Shown here: positions 9,006 through 18,701 of the stretch, in pieces
Position numbering within the stretch: position 1 is the first letter of the stretch
Layout: every line of letters begins with the position of its first letter
Assembly (NCBI GenBank): GCA_027676805.1
Contig: JAQENU010000003.1
Coordinates: 40,815 to 104,814 of the forward strand
Direction of reading: 5' to 3'
Length of the DNA: 64,000 nucleotides
Source of the DNA: Coprobacillaceae bacterium UN01-12pH3A
GTDB taxonomy: Bacteria > Bacillota_I > Bacilli_A > Erysipelotrichales > Coprobacillaceae
Notes under the pieces: model-generated
What the model saw: the letters and a program-made list of their open reading frames with translations, nothing else
The model's database searches: none
What the model was told of the DNA's origin: nothing
Program-made: the position numbers and the translations under genes

Positions 9006-9185
9006 TTTGTTTATCCTCCTATACCTAATGGTTCAGCTATTCAAATGATCTTATTTTCTTCAGTCTATTCTTATTTGAAATTTTTATCAATTTATTTTCA
9101 TATTATTGATATTTTTATCAATAAAACAAGCGATTTTACAAAAAAAGAGGCAATCGAAGTATTGCAACGATTACCATTTTATTTA

Positions 9186-9569
9186 TTATTGGATAGATAT
9201 TTTTCTCTTTTTATAGATATTGATCAAGCAAAAAGCAGTGATGATCACATAGCCCTCCAGCCAATAATAGGTATATGGAACCCTAAGGAAAAAGATTAAA
9301 ACAATTAATAATATCATTATAGAGCTTAGTATCAATGGGAATAACCGCTGATTTCCTTGATCATGGCTTTCTAATTGATAACAGATAAAAATAGCTAAGA
9401 TTGGAAATACGGACTGAATGATAATTTTAATAATGAAGTATACTTTAAAATAATCACTAAATAAAGCGTTTTTCGCCCAAATAGTGCTATCATAATAATT
9501 AAATAATCCTAAACTAAAAAGTAATCCAAACACTATGACAGAATATAATATTTTCTTCTTTTTATCCAT
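9186..9569 (-). CDS. Small hypothetical membrane protein
   Basis: Not recognised. From the ATG preceded by GAGGAGGGTATTATT the protein has 127 residues. It has four hydrophobic segments near 7-24, 40-62, 75-95 and 98-117 and a basic C-terminal tail (KKRKISIQ). The N-terminus KKKK suggests a cytoplasmic start. It lies downstream of ffh in the same orientation, but a strong terminator and 290 bases separate them. Base composition is very AT-rich. It could be a small integral membrane protein of unknown role. Confidence 0.6.
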   Translation of the reverse strand: MDKKKKILYSVIVFGLLFSLGLFNYYDSTIWAKNALFSDYFKVYFIIKIIIQSVFPILAIFICYQLESHDQGNQRLFPLILSSIMILLIVLIFFLRVPYTYYWLEGYVIITAFCLINIYKKRKISIQ

Positions 9570-9757
9570 AATAATACCCTCCTCATCCTGCGTTAATATA
9601 CATGACAACACCATCTAAAAATCATAATTTTAGTCCTATATATAAAGATGTCATTATAGTAAACTTCCGCTATTTTATGAAACAGTTGATCCTTCTCATC
9701 TAAAGAATAAGATTTAATTTCTTTATTCCAAATTAAAGGGAACTATGTTTTTTAATA

Positions 9758-9766
9758 TGTTATAAT
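9758..9766 (+). promoter_or_regulatory. Orphan extended -10 promoter
   Basis: TGTTATAAT is identical to the dUTPase promoter core, but only about 85 bases separate it from a terminator, with no proper gene between. Confidence 0.45.
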
Positions 9767-9772
9767 GGAGGA

Positions 9773-9852
9773 AATGGAGCAGCAGTCAAAGCCTTGGATA
9801 TATTTCAATAAAAAAAGATTAAACGAGAAATTCATCTCATTTAATCTTTTTT
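9773..9852 (+). ncRNA. Candidate short RNA ending at the ffh terminator
   Basis: Predicted transcription start about seven bases after the orphan extended -10 promoter gives an RNA of about 80 bases ending in the bidirectional terminator at 9811-9853. A GGAGG with an ATG lies at the 5' end, but it overlaps the predicted start site and the spacing is only two bases, so translation is unlikely. It may instead be the leftover 5' end of a deleted gene. No known RNA family is recognised. Confidence 0.25.
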
Positions 9853-9853
9853 G
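9811..9853. terminator. Bidirectional terminator after ffh
   Basis: AAAAAAGATTAAA-CGAG and CTCAT-TTAATCTTTTTT form a 17-base stem with one wobble. There are T-runs on both strands. Confidence 0.88.
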
Positions 9854-9857
9854 TATA

Positions 9858-11252
9858 TTAACGTTTTTTCTTCTTTTTATGACGTTCCTTTTTACGGTTC
9901 CCTTGTACGACCGGCGCTTTTTTTGGTTTTCCGCTCATCATTCCCGTCATTGGATTCATACGCGTCATGTTTTCCATCATGGCTTTTGATTGTTCAAACT
10001 TCTTTAGTAAACGGTTGATGTCAGCAACCTGCATCCCACATCCGCTGGCAATACGAAGCTTACGTTTAGCGTTCAGCACGGAAGGATCACGACGTTCGTC
10101 TTTCGTCATTGAATTGATAATGGCTTCTGTTTTAACCATTTCCTTTTTGGCATCTTCATCATTGACATTGGGAATCGCCCCATTCATTCCCGGAATCATC
10201 TTTAATATCCCAGAGATAGGTCCCAGCTTTTGAACTTGCTTCAATTGGTCGAGCATATCATCTAGTCCGAACTGACCTGAGGTTAAACGATCCAATGATT
10301 TTTTAGCGCTCTTTTCATCGATGACATCCTGTGCTTTTTCGATCAGCGACATGACATCGCCCATACCTAAGATACGGTCAGCCATACGTTCAGGATAGAA
10401 TAAGTCTAAGGCATCTAATTTTTCACCGGTACCGATAAACTTGATTGGCACTTGGGTAATGTGACGAATCGATAAAGCCCCACCGCCGCGGGCATCCCCA
10501 TCTAATTTGGTTAACACGGCTCCGGTAATCGATAATTTTTCATTAAAGCTGCTTGCTACATTGACGATATCCTGTCCGGTCAAAGCATCGACAACTAACA
10601 GGATTTCATCAGGATGGGCTATCTCTTTAATATGAAGCAATTCATCCATCAGCAGTTCATCGATATGTAAACGTCCGGCAGTATCGATTAAGATAACATC
10701 ATGGTTATTTTCTTTTGCGTACTCCATCGCTTCGCTTACGATCTGTTCCGGTTTTACTTCTGTCCCTTTAGAAAAGACAGGAACATCTAGTGAACGTCCT
10801 AATGTTTCTAACTGATCGATTGCGGCTGGACGATAAATATCGGCAGCGACTAATAACGGACTTTTCTTATATTTTTTACGAATCAGATTAGCGATCTTAC
10901 CACCGGTTGTTGTTTTCCCGGCCCCTTGAAGTCCGACCATCATAATGACTGTTGGCTTCTTGGTAAAATTGATTTCAGATACTTCTGTCCCTAATAATTC
11001 CACTAATTCATCATGTACGATTTTAACAACCATCTGTCCCGGTGTCAAAGATCCCATGACATCTTGTCCTAACGCTTTTTCTTTGACGTTTTGGATAAAG
11101 CTTTTAACGACTTTAAAGTTAACATCGGCTTCTAATAATGCTAGGCGAATCTCGCGAAGCATCTCGTCCATATTTTCTTCAGTTAATGAACTTTGGCCGC
11201 GAATTTTCTTGATGGAACTTTGCAAACGTTCCGATAATGATTCAAATGCCAT
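9858..11252 (-). CDS. ffh: Signal recognition particle protein Ffh
   Basis: The SRP54 GTPase that binds signal peptides on translating ribosomes and docks with FtsY at the membrane. The 464-residue protein shows an N domain, then G1 GLQGAGKTTTGGK (near 107-119), DTAGRL (near 189-194), TKLDGDARGGGAL (near 247-259) and the methionine-rich M domain. It ends in MNPMTGMMSG and a very basic tail (KKERHKKKKKR). It is last in the operon smc-ftsY-ylxM-ffh, nine bases after ylxM. In Bacillus the gene is followed by rpsP; here a terminator follows instead. Confidence 0.97.
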   Translation of the reverse strand: MAFESLSERLQSSIKKIRGQSSLTEENMDEMLREIRLALLEADVNFKVVKSFIQNVKEKALGQDVMGSLTPGQMVVKIVHDELVELLGTEVSEINFTKKPTVIMMVGLQGAGKTTTGGKIANLIRKKYKKSPLLVAADIYRPAAIDQLETLGRSLDVPVFSKGTEVKPEQIVSEAMEYAKENNHDVILIDTAGRLHIDELLMDELLHIKEIAHPDEILLVVDALTGQDIVNVASSFNEKLSITGAVLTKLDGDARGGGALSIRHITQVPIKFIGTGEKLDALDLFYPERMADRILGMGDVMSLIEKAQDVIDEKSAKKSLDRLTSGQFGLDDMLDQLKQVQKLGPISGILKMIPGMNGAIPNVNDEDAKKEMVKTEAIINSMTKDERRDPSVLNAKRKLRIASGCGMQVADINRLLKKFEQSKAMMENMTRMNPMTGMMSGKPKKAPVVQGNRKKERHKKKKKR

Positions 11253-11261
11253 AATAGCCTC

Positions 11262-11588
11262 CTAAATATTTTTAATTTTTTCCAGATAAGTATAAAGCTT
11301 ATCATGATCTTCTGCTTCAAACGCTTCAATCTGGTCAATGAGTTGTAATCTTTTTTGATGTTTTTCCAATAACCCTAACTTTTTTTCATAGCCTTCTAAT
11401 AAAGCGATCGCTCTTTTTAGATTATCATAGACAGCATTGCGTGAAACTTCCATTTCATCCGCAATTTCCGCTAAGGAAAAATCTTCATCATAATAGAAAG
11501 TCAGATAGCTTAATTGCTTATCGGTCAACAGCTGACCATACATATCCATCAATAAATTGACACGCTGTGTTTTTTCTAATGAGTCCAT
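11262..11588 (-). CDS. ylxM: YlxM family SRP-associated HTH protein
   Basis: A 108-residue protein of the UPF0122 family, sigma-factor-like helix-turn-helix proteins encoded next to ffh in most Firmicutes and thought to stimulate SRP function. The HTH is visible as [25 protein letters not shown] (residues 31-55). The C-terminal part is a charged helix. The gene lies between ftsY (one base away) and ffh (nine bases away), the conserved order. Confidence 0.93.
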   Translation of the reverse strand: MDSLEKTQRVNLLMDMYGQLLTDKQLSYLTFYYDEDFSLAEIADEMEVSRNAVYDNLKRAIALLEGYEKKLGLLEKHQKRLQLIDQIEAFEAEDHDKLYTYLEKIKNI

Positions 11589-11589
11589 G

Positions 11590-12570
11590 TTATTCTCCCA
11601 TCAGATTCTTGCATAAGCCATAGACATACTGTTCTAGGTCAAAGGCCTGAAGATCATCCATTTTTTCTCCTAAGCCAATGAATTTAACCGGGATATTCAA
11701 GGCATCTTTAATCGAAAGGACGATCCCTCCTTTAGCGGTTCCATCCATCTTGGTTAGAACAATGCCGGTAATCTCTGTAATTTTAGCAAACTCAGTGGCC
11801 TGTGATACTCCGTTTTGTCCGGTTGTCGCATCTACAACTAATAAAGTTTCATGTGGTCCGTCAGGAATTTCACGTTTAATGATACGATTCATTTTTTCTA
11901 ATTCGTTCATTAAATTGACTTTATTTTGCAAACGCCCGGCAGTATCAATGATCAGCACATCGGCTTTTTTTTCTTTCGCCTGCTTAATGCCGTCAAATAC
12001 CGCCGCTGAAGGATCTCCGCCTTCCTTGCCTTCAATGATTTCGACATCTAATCGTCTTGCCCATTCGGCTAACTGATCAATAGCTCCGGCTCTGAATGTA
12101 TCGCCTGCCACCAGCATGACATTTCGGCCTTCATCCTTCATTCGGTGTGCCAGCTTGGCAATGGTCGTTGTTTTTCCGGCACCGTTGACTCCTACCATCA
12201 AGATGACCGTTAAGGCATTCTCCTGATAATTGATCGTGTTGGTCATCACACTGTCATTCGCATAGATAACAAACATCTTATCAATGATAATCTCATTGAT
12301 ATCCTTAGGATCGGTAATGCCCTGCAAGCGGACTTCTTTTTTAATCTCATCCACAATTTTCATAACCATGTTGACTCCAACATCACTCATGATTAAAATG
12401 TTTTCCAATTCTTCAAAATAATCGTCGTCAATTTCTCTGAAACGTGCCGCTAGCTGATTGATGCGGTCTGAAAAACTGGCATTTGATTTATCTAACCCCG
12501 CAACATATTTTTCATTTTGTTTGGCTGATTTTCCAACGATCTTCTCTTTTACTTTACTAAAAAATCCCAT
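11590..12570 (-). CDS. ftsY: Signal recognition particle receptor FtsY
   Basis: The membrane-associated SRP receptor GTPase that pairs with Ffh. The 326-residue length is the short form without the long acidic A domain of enterobacteria. The NG domain shows [15 protein letters not shown] (near 131-145), [18 protein letters not shown] (near 207-224) and [10 protein letters not shown] (near 273-282). A basic N-terminus ([16 protein letters not shown]) could contact the membrane. It starts 11 bases after the smc stop codon and is followed by ylxM. Confidence 0.96.
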   Translation of the reverse strand: MGFFSKVKEKIVGKSAKQNEKYVAGLDKSNASFSDRINQLAARFREIDDDYFEELENILIMSDVGVNMVMKIVDEIKKEVRLQGITDPKDINEIIIDKMFVIYANDSVMTNTINYQENALTVILMVGVNGAGKTTTIAKLAHRMKDEGRNVMLVAGDTFRAGAIDQLAEWARRLDVEIIEGKEGGDPSAAVFDGIKQAKEKKADVLIIDTAGRLQNKVNLMNELEKMNRIIKREIPDGPHETLLVVDATTGQNGVSQATEFAKITEITGIVLTKMDGTAKGGIVLSIKDALNIPVKFIGLGEKMDDLQAFDLEQYVYGLCKNLMGE

Positions 12571-12581
12571 CTGTCGTCCTC

Positions 12582-15515
12582 CTAGTTCACTGTTTCATCG
12601 ACATCTTCAAATTTAACACTAATTAATTTCGTAACTCCCTTTTGCTGCATGGTTGCCCCATACAGGATATCACACTGTTCCATTGTTCCCGGTCTGTGCG
12701 TTACTACGATAAATTGTGTTTTCCCGGCAAATTCCTTTAAATATTTAGCGAAACGTTCTACATTGGCTTGATCCAATGCTGCCTCGACTTCATCTAAGAT
12801 ACACATTGGCACCGGACGTACCTTTAAAATCGCAAACAAACATGAAATAGCGATTAAAGCTTTCTCTCCACCGGAGAAAAGTGAGATATTCTGTACCGAT
12901 TTTCCCGGCGGCTGAACATCAATATCGACTCCGGTTTCCAAAATGTTATCCGGATCCGTGTATTTCAGCAAGGCTCGTCCACCACCCATTAACGCCCTGA
13001 AGACTTCATTAAATTCTTCATTGATTTTATGGAAAGTTTCATCAAATCGAGTGACCATTACATGATCCATCTCATCAATGGCTTTCAGCAATCCGTTTTG
13101 TGCTTCTAATAAATCAATACGCTGGGTGTTTAAATGCTCATAGCGTTCATTCACACTTTGGTATTCTTCAATCGCATCTAAGTTGATATTCCCTAATCGC
13201 TTGATTTCTGTTTTCAAAGCAAACACTTCACTGCGGGCTTCTTCATTATACACTTTATTGCCATAATTTTCGCTAGCATATTCAAATGTCATTTTATATT
13301 CTTCATTTAAATAAGCTAATTTACTGCTTAGCTGTGACTCGACTTTCGTAAATTCAACACGTTCATTCATTAGCTTTGATTTTACATCTGCCATCGCTTT
13401 ACGAATCTGACGCAGTTCATCTTCCAAAGCTTCATTGTCATTAACATAACCCATGCGGGTTTCACGCTTAGCTTTGATGGATTCTGTTAAATCATCACGC
13501 TTTTGAATCGCCGCATTTAACTGTTTAACGACATCATTCTCAGTTTCATCATTCATAATCTGATTCACTTCCAATTTTTCGTTAGACAAAGTTTCATATT
13601 GTGCCTTCAAGCTTTTAAATTGAGCTAATTTAGAAGAAACCTCTTCTTCTAAACGCGCAAAGGAAATCTTCTTTTGAAGCAGTTCATTGCTGTATTCACG
13701 ACTGCTTAAATCTAATTCATTAATCTGTGTTTTAAGATGAATCACATTGCTTTCCAAAGAAGTCATTTCGCTTTGAATGTCTTCCATCTCTTTTTTATGT
13801 GAATAGCTGTTTTGCTGCTGACGGTTTTGCCCTCCGGTCATCGATCCACCGACATTCACTACGTCTCCGTTAATCGTAACGATCTTATAACGATAATATA
13901 AACTATTCGCTAACGCATTAGCTGTTTCCATGCTGTCTACAATCAGAGTATTCCCCAATTGGTTTGCAATAACCGTTGCGTATTTAGGTTCATACTCTAC
14001 AAATTCACTGGCAATGCCTAAAAATCCTTTGGTATTTTTAGCCACTAATAAATGGTCATCTCGCACCGTACGTTTAGATAAGGCATCAATAGGTAAAAAG
14101 GTCGCACGTCCGGCTTTATTCTTCTTTAAATACGCAATAGCTGCTCTGGCACTATTTTGATTTTCAGTTAAGACAAACTGAGTTGCAGCGCCTAAGGCTG
14201 TCCCGATTGCCTGTTCATATCCCTCTTTGGGTGTCACCATCTTTTCTAAGACAGAGATAACACCATTGATAGAAGAGGATAAAATGGTTTTTACCCCATA
14301 CTGATAGTTACTGTGATTTTGCTGCTGTTCTTTTAAAAGCATTTGTTTTGTTTTTAATGTATTGTATTTTGAATTCTGCTGTTCATGCAGCTGGCGCAAT
14401 CCTTCCATCTTCTTATTGACGGACTGACGTGTTGCTTCCAGCTCATCGATTTCTTTTTGTGACTGATCATAGCGCTCTACACGATTGTTGTATTCGCTTA
14501 ATATATCTCCCAGCATCTGCTTTAATGAGGTAATCTTATGCTCCAGATCTGCTCCGGATTGATTTTCAATGATATGCTTGCGTTTTTCATCGATCTGTAC
14601 CTTGCTGGTAGACAGCTGATTCACTTCCTCCATCGCCTGCATTAAGGCAACCTGCATTTCATCAACCTCTTTATCAAGCATCACCATCTTATTTTTCTTT
14701 GTTTCCAAAACAGCCTCTTTAGACGCCAAATCACCGCTATACTCTTGGTCAAAACGTTCTAAAGATGCAATCGATGCTTTTAACTGATCCAATTTATCTT
14801 TTAATTCTTTTGATTCAAAAACGATTAAACCAATCTCTATATCTTCCAATTGCTTTCTTAAAGCTAAATACTGTTCTGCTTTTTCTTTTTGCTTTTTCAA
14901 GGGAATGATCTGTTTTTCAAGTTCATTGACAATATCGCTGATACGGCTTAGATTATCATTCGTTTTTTCTAATCGCTTTAAAGATTCGATCTTTCTTTTT
15001 TTATACTTTGCAACGCCTGCCGCTTCTTCAAACATTGATCGACGATCTTCCGGTTTTGAATCAGCAAAGCTGGAAATATTTCCCTGCGAGATCATGGATA
15101 AAGAATCACGCCCTAATCCGGTATCCATCATTAAATCGATAATGTCTTTTAAACGGCAAGGCTGTTTATTTAATAAATATTCCCCTTCATTATTATGACG
15201 ATAGATTCTTCTGGTAATTTCAATTTCCTGATAATCGTTGTCAATATAACGATCAGCATTATCAAAAACGAGGGTAACCTCTGCCACATTTTGTGGTTTA
15301 CGATCCTGTGAACCAGCAAAGATGACATCGATCATCGAAGTTCCACGTAACGATTTGACTGACTGTTCGCCTAGTACCCAACGAATGGCATCGGTAATAT
15401 TGCTTTTCCCGCAGCCATTGGGACCGATGATTCCGGTAATCCCCTGTTGAAATTCTAGGTTGACACGATCAGCAAATGATTTGAAACCATGTAATTCGAT
15501 TCTTTTTAAATACAT
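12582..15515 (-). CDS. smc: Chromosome condensation ATPase SMC (short-arm form)
   Basis: The SMC subunit of the bacterial condensin-like complex, which loops and organises DNA with ScpA and ScpB. The N-terminal head carries Walker A GPNGCGKSN at 31-39 and the Q-loop SQGNISSF near 143-150. The hinge spans about 407-565. The C-terminal head has LFSGGEKALIA and Walker B CILDEVEAALD. Both heads and the hinge are intact, but the coiled-coil arms are about 230 and 250 residues, so the 977-residue total is some 200 short of Bacillus SMC and close to Mollicutes SMC. First gene of the ftsY-ylxM-ffh operon; a TATAATA-type -10 lies just upstream. No rnc gene precedes it. Confidence 0.95.
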   Translation of the reverse strand: MYLKRIELHGFKSFADRVNLEFQQGITGIIGPNGCGKSNITDAIRWVLGEQSVKSLRGTSMIDVIFAGSQDRKPQNVAEVTLVFDNADRYIDNDYQEIEITRRIYRHNNEGEYLLNKQPCRLKDIIDLMMDTGLGRDSLSMISQGNISSFADSKPEDRRSMFEEAAGVAKYKKRKIESLKRLEKTNDNLSRISDIVNELEKQIIPLKKQKEKAEQYLALRKQLEDIEIGLIVFESKELKDKLDQLKASIASLERFDQEYSGDLASKEAVLETKKNKMVMLDKEVDEMQVALMQAMEEVNQLSTSKVQIDEKRKHIIENQSGADLEHKITSLKQMLGDILSEYNNRVERYDQSQKEIDELEATRQSVNKKMEGLRQLHEQQNSKYNTLKTKQMLLKEQQQNHSNYQYGVKTILSSSINGVISVLEKMVTPKEGYEQAIGTALGAATQFVLTENQNSARAAIAYLKKNKAGRATFLPIDALSKRTVRDDHLLVAKNTKGFLGIASEFVEYEPKYATVIANQLGNTLIVDSMETANALANSLYYRYKIVTINGDVVNVGGSMTGGQNRQQQNSYSHKKEMEDIQSEMTSLESNVIHLKTQINELDLSSREYSNELLQKKISFARLEEEVSSKLAQFKSLKAQYETLSNEKLEVNQIMNDETENDVVKQLNAAIQKRDDLTESIKAKRETRMGYVNDNEALEDELRQIRKAMADVKSKLMNERVEFTKVESQLSSKLAYLNEEYKMTFEYASENYGNKVYNEEARSEVFALKTEIKRLGNINLDAIEEYQSVNERYEHLNTQRIDLLEAQNGLLKAIDEMDHVMVTRFDETFHKINEEFNEVFRALMGGGRALLKYTDPDNILETGVDIDVQPPGKSVQNISLFSGGEKALIAISCLFAILKVRPVPMCILDEVEAALDQANVERFAKYLKEFAGKTQFIVVTHRPGTMEQCDILYGATMQQKGVTKLISVKFEDVDETVN

Positions 15516-15574
15516 ATGCTCACCCCTTGTCTCAGTATATTATTATATAATAAATGAAATTAAAAATAAAGAAA

Positions 15575-15598
15575 GAAAAATAGAGGTGCTTCCTCTAT
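15575..15598 (-). terminator. Terminator after the two-component genes
   Basis: On the minus strand ATAGAGG-AAGCA-CCTCTAT is followed by TTTTTC and overlaps the stop codon of the histidine kinase. Confidence 0.8.
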
Positions 15599-16983
15599 CC
15601 TTCTTTACGATATGATTTAAAGACTTCTTTTAAAGCATTGTTTCTTTCATACGGCAAATTCACATAAAATTCTGATCCGACATCTTTTTGTGATTTCACC
15701 TTAATCGTTCCAAAATGAAGATCAACAATACTTTTTACAATCGCTAAGCCTAATCCGTTTCCCCCCACACTGCGGGCTTTATCTTCACGATAGAAACGTT
15801 CAAAAATATGACGCTGTGCTTCTTCATCCATACCGATTCCGGTATCACTGATCATCACTTCAACGTCTTTACTGTTACGTTTTAAATTCACGGAAATATA
15901 CCCGCCTTCATTCGTATATTTAATCGCATTATTTAACAAGTTGATCCACACCTGCTCCAAACGGTTTTGATCCCCGCTGATCATAATGTCTTTTTTAGGA
16001 ATATTGACATCGATTTCAATATCTTTCTGCTTAGCAAATTCTTCTAAAGAAGAGATCACGCGATGCAATTGCTCAGTCAGGGAATAGTTTTCAACATTTA
16101 AGGTAATGTCTTCTCCATCCAGTAGCGTCAGCTGCAGCATGTTTTTACTTAGCTGTGATAAACGGCGGCTCTCAAACAGGATGATATCCGTATATTTCTC
16201 TCTTTGCTCAGGCGGCAGATCTTCATTTTTTAAAATAGTTGCAAACCCATTGATCGATGTTAAAGGGGTTTGAAATTCATGGGAAACATCAGAAATAAAC
16301 TGCTGTCGCGTTTGCTCGGTTTTCCCTAGCTGCTGCGCCATCAGGTTAAAGCTTTTATTTAATCGCCCAATCTCGTCATTGCCGACATAATTAACACTGA
16401 CCTTATAATTTCCTTTGGCTAACTCCTGAGTAGCACGGGTCAAGCGGGTAATCGGCTTAACAATGATATCCGCAATAATCAAGAAAACTACACTTCCTAC
16501 GATAAAAATAAAGCCCACTGCCAATAATGCAGAATGTTTAAAAATATTCTCCTGCTGAGAGATATTTTTCTGTACAAATAATGTATACTGTGTTCCATCG
16601 ATTTCAAAATGAGTTCCTACTGTTTGAAAAAAGGAGTTACGCATATCGATATAGCCATCTTTTTTTTCTTTCAAATTAGAGATCGCTTCATCTAATTTAT
16701 CCGGCTTTTTAAACTGTCCATAGACAATCTCCGAATCATCATGGCTGACTAGGATCGCCACGTTCAAGGATTCGGAAATATTAGTCAGTACCTGTCCTAC
16801 CTGATCATCTTCGACATAGGTCATTTGATTCAAAATCAATCGTGTGGCATCCTGAAGCTCCACCCGGGTAAATTCAGATAACTCTTCTGAATTGTTTTTA
16901 AGAACAAAATAGCCGGCAAAGGAGAAACTAATCAGAATGCTGACAAGAAATCCAAGAATCAGCTTTCCATAAATGGATTTCAT
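15595..16983 (-). CDS. Membrane sensor histidine kinase (OmpR-pair type)
   Basis: A 462-residue class I histidine kinase. Helices near 7-27 and 153-177 bracket an extracytoplasmic sensor domain of about 125 residues, followed by a HAMP domain (PITRLTRATQELAKGNYKV). The phosphorylated His is in SDVSHEFQTPLTSING (near 232-247), and the ATPase part shows NLLNNAIKYTNEGG, DTGIGM and GGNGLGLAIV. It lies three bases after the response regulator, so the two are translated together. The stimulus is unknown; the architecture resembles cell-envelope sensors, but no target gene adjoins it. Confidence 0.93.
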   Translation of the reverse strand: MKSIYGKLILGFLVSILISFSFAGYFVLKNNSEELSEFTRVELQDATRLILNQMTYVEDDQVGQVLTNISESLNVAILVSHDDSEIVYGQFKKPDKLDEAISNLKEKKDGYIDMRNSFFQTVGTHFEIDGTQYTLFVQKNISQQENIFKHSALLAVGFIFIVGSVVFLIIADIIVKPITRLTRATQELAKGNYKVSVNYVGNDEIGRLNKSFNLMAQQLGKTEQTRQQFISDVSHEFQTPLTSINGFATILKNEDLPPEQREKYTDIILFESRRLSQLSKNMLQLTLLDGEDITLNVENYSLTEQLHRVISSLEEFAKQKDIEIDVNIPKKDIMISGDQNRLEQVWINLLNNAIKYTNEGGYISVNLKRNSKDVEVMISDTGIGMDEEAQRHIFERFYREDKARSVGGNGLGLAIVKSIVDLHFGTIKVKSQKDVGSEFYVNLPYERNNALKEVFKSYRKEG

Positions 16984-16986
16984 CGC

Positions 16987-17664
16987 CTATTGTGCTTCCA
17001 CTTCTACTTTATACCCCAGTCCGCGCACCGTTACTACTTTAAAGTCATCGATATGTCCCAAATTTTCACGAATTCTTTTAATATGAACATCAACGGTACG
17101 ATCAAATCCATCATAATCCATTCCCCAAATTCTTTCGATCAGCTGTTCACGAGAGAATATCTGATTGGGATTTTTAGCGAGTTCAAATACCAATTCAAAT
17201 TGCTTTAAAGGCAAATGAATCACTTCTCCTTTATAATGAATTTCATACTTATCGCCATCTAGTGTTGTATTGCCAATCGTAATGATATTTTGTGCATTGA
17301 CACTATATCTTTTTAAAATCGTTTTAACACGTGCCATCAATTCCGGCGCATCAAAAGGCTTTACCACATAGTCATCAATCCCTAAATCAAACCCTTTTAA
17401 TTTATCTTCGGATGTCCCTTTTGCCGTCAGCATAATCGCCGGAATATCACGAATTTCTTTCATTTCTTTCACAAATTCATAGCCATCCATGATCGGCATC
17501 ATGACATCGACAATAGCCAAGTCAATAAACTCATTTTCTACGATCTCCAAGGCTTCTTCACCATTGCTTGCTTCTCGTATCTCATAGCCTTCTTTATTCA
17601 GATAAAACTTGATTAATTCACGAATATGAATTTCATCATCTACCACAAGTATTTTTGTCTTCAT
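16987..17664 (-). CDS. OmpR/PhoB-type response regulator
   Basis: A 225-residue regulator with a receiver domain (phosphoacceptor Asp in IVDVMMPIMDGYEF, near residue 52, and lysine in VVKPFDAPEL) and a C-terminal winged helix (REQLIERIWGMDYDGFDRTVDVHIKRIR region). It begins at the ATG after GTGGAGGCAATAT; an in-frame ATG 15 bases upstream would overlap that site. The partner is the downstream kinase. Confidence 0.94.
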   Translation of the reverse strand: MKTKILVVDDEIHIRELIKFYLNKEGYEIREASNGEEALEIVENEFIDLAIVDVMMPIMDGYEFVKEMKEIRDIPAIMLTAKGTSEDKLKGFDLGIDDYVVKPFDAPELMARVKTILKRYSVNAQNIITIGNTTLDGDKYEIHYKGEVIHLPLKQFELVFELAKNPNQIFSREQLIERIWGMDYDGFDRTVDVHIKRIRENLGHIDDFKVVTVRGLGYKVEVEAQ

Positions 17665-17732
17665 ATATTGCCTCCACATATTCTTTCATTACTATAACTG
17701 ATTTTTTTGAACTTTATATGACTATTATACTA

Positions 17733-17761
17733 AGAAAAAAGATTGTAAACAATTACAATCT
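17733..17761 (-). terminator. Terminator after the ackA operon
   Basis: On the minus strand GATTGTAA-TTGT-TTACAATC is followed by TTTTTTC. It overlaps the stop codon of the DHH protein gene. Confidence 0.85.
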
Positions 17762-18699
17762 TAATCTCTTTTCATTTGTTCCTCGATGGCTTCAATCAAT
17801 TTAGGCAAATCATCAATTGATTCCAAAGTCGCTCCGCTGGCCAGCTGATGCCCGCCGCCATTAAATTGTTCAGCGACTTTATTTACTGACACATCACGGC
17901 TTCTCATACTGACACGCCAGTTATTGGCTTCTGAGTTTTGAGTAATCGCCATCCATACACGAAATTCCTGAATATTTGACAGCATGTTGACATAATCGGA
18001 TCCGCGTTCACGAGTAATGCCTAATTCATCTAAATCTGCCTGATTCAATGTATAGTAAGCAATGCCGCTGGCAGTTGACTCATAGCGATTCAAGATAAAG
18101 CGATTAATGCGCAGATCCATTTCTTTACGCAGATACATTCTTTGATAAATATGTTCCATATCAATCCCACATTCCAGCAAATAAGCGCCGGCTTTTAATG
18201 TACTTCCGTCTGTGCTGCGGAATAGAAAGCGATTAGAATCGGCAATCATTCCAAAATATAAGCAAGCAGCGGCTCGACGATCCATCGGTTCTTTAAAATA
18301 AGCCTGATACAGTTCAGTAACGATTTGCGACGTTGAAGATTTTGTCGGCTCCTCAATGTTTATATCACCAAATGAATCGACAATCAAATGATGATCAATT
18401 TTCATTCTGGCTGCACATTGTATATAGTCTTCTCCGTCAATACGCTCATGATTGGCTGTATCTAAAACAATCGCCAAAGCATCACTGACATCATCAAAGC
18501 TATCCCATATATAATCTTCTTCTAATTTTGTCAGCAGTTCTTCATTTCTTTGTCCCTTCAGCATGATCTTGATTTGGGGAAAATGCTGGCGCAGGATATG
18601 TGCCATCCCTAATTGTGAACCATATGCATCAAAATCTGGATTGACATGACGATAAAGACATACTTTTTGATAAGTCTTAATGGTTTCAAAAATACTCAT
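17761..18699 (-). CDS. DHH-family phosphoesterase (NrnA-like)
   Basis: A 312-residue protein of the DHH/DHHA1 family, which in Firmicutes includes NrnA, an oligoribonuclease that also dephosphorylates pAp. Manganese-binding motifs are RHVNPDFDAYGSQ (near 17-29), VLDTANHERID (near 78-88) and KIDHHLIVD (near 97-105, the DHH triad). The C-terminal DHHA1 domain carries FNGGGHQLASGATL (near 281-294). It starts two bases after the acetate kinase stop, so the two genes form an operon. Lengths and motifs favour an NrnA-type nanoRNase over a c-di-AMP GdpP-type enzyme, which would have membrane and PAS domains. Confidence 0.88.
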   Translation of the reverse strand: MSIFETIKTYQKVCLYRHVNPDFDAYGSQLGMAHILRQHFPQIKIMLKGQRNEELLTKLEEDYIWDSFDDVSDALAIVLDTANHERIDGEDYIQCAARMKIDHHLIVDSFGDINIEEPTKSSTSQIVTELYQAYFKEPMDRRAAACLYFGMIADSNRFLFRSTDGSTLKAGAYLLECGIDMEHIYQRMYLRKEMDLRINRFILNRYESTASGIAYYTLNQADLDELGITRERGSDYVNMLSNIQEFRVWMAITQNSEANNWRVSMRSRDVSVNKVAEQFNGGGHQLASGATLESIDDLPKLIEAIEEQMKRD

Positions 18700-18701
18700 T
18701 C

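Noticed and set aside
8991..9299. Plus-strand ORF of 102 codons overlapping two minus-strand genes
   Set aside because: No ribosome binding site at its start, and it overlaps the sulfatase start and the membrane protein; composition is that of AT-rich non-coding DNA.
9765..9989. Plus-strand ORF of 74 codons over the end of ffh
   Set aside because: It runs through a strong terminator and the antisense of ffh; only its first bases could belong to a short RNA.
10945..11265. Plus-strand ORF opposite ffh
   Set aside because: It lies wholly antisense to a well-conserved gene and has no start signal.
12582..15515. SMC shortened by frameshift or internal deletion
   Set aside because: Both head motifs, the hinge and continuous coiled coils are in one frame, and similar lengths are known in Mollicutes.
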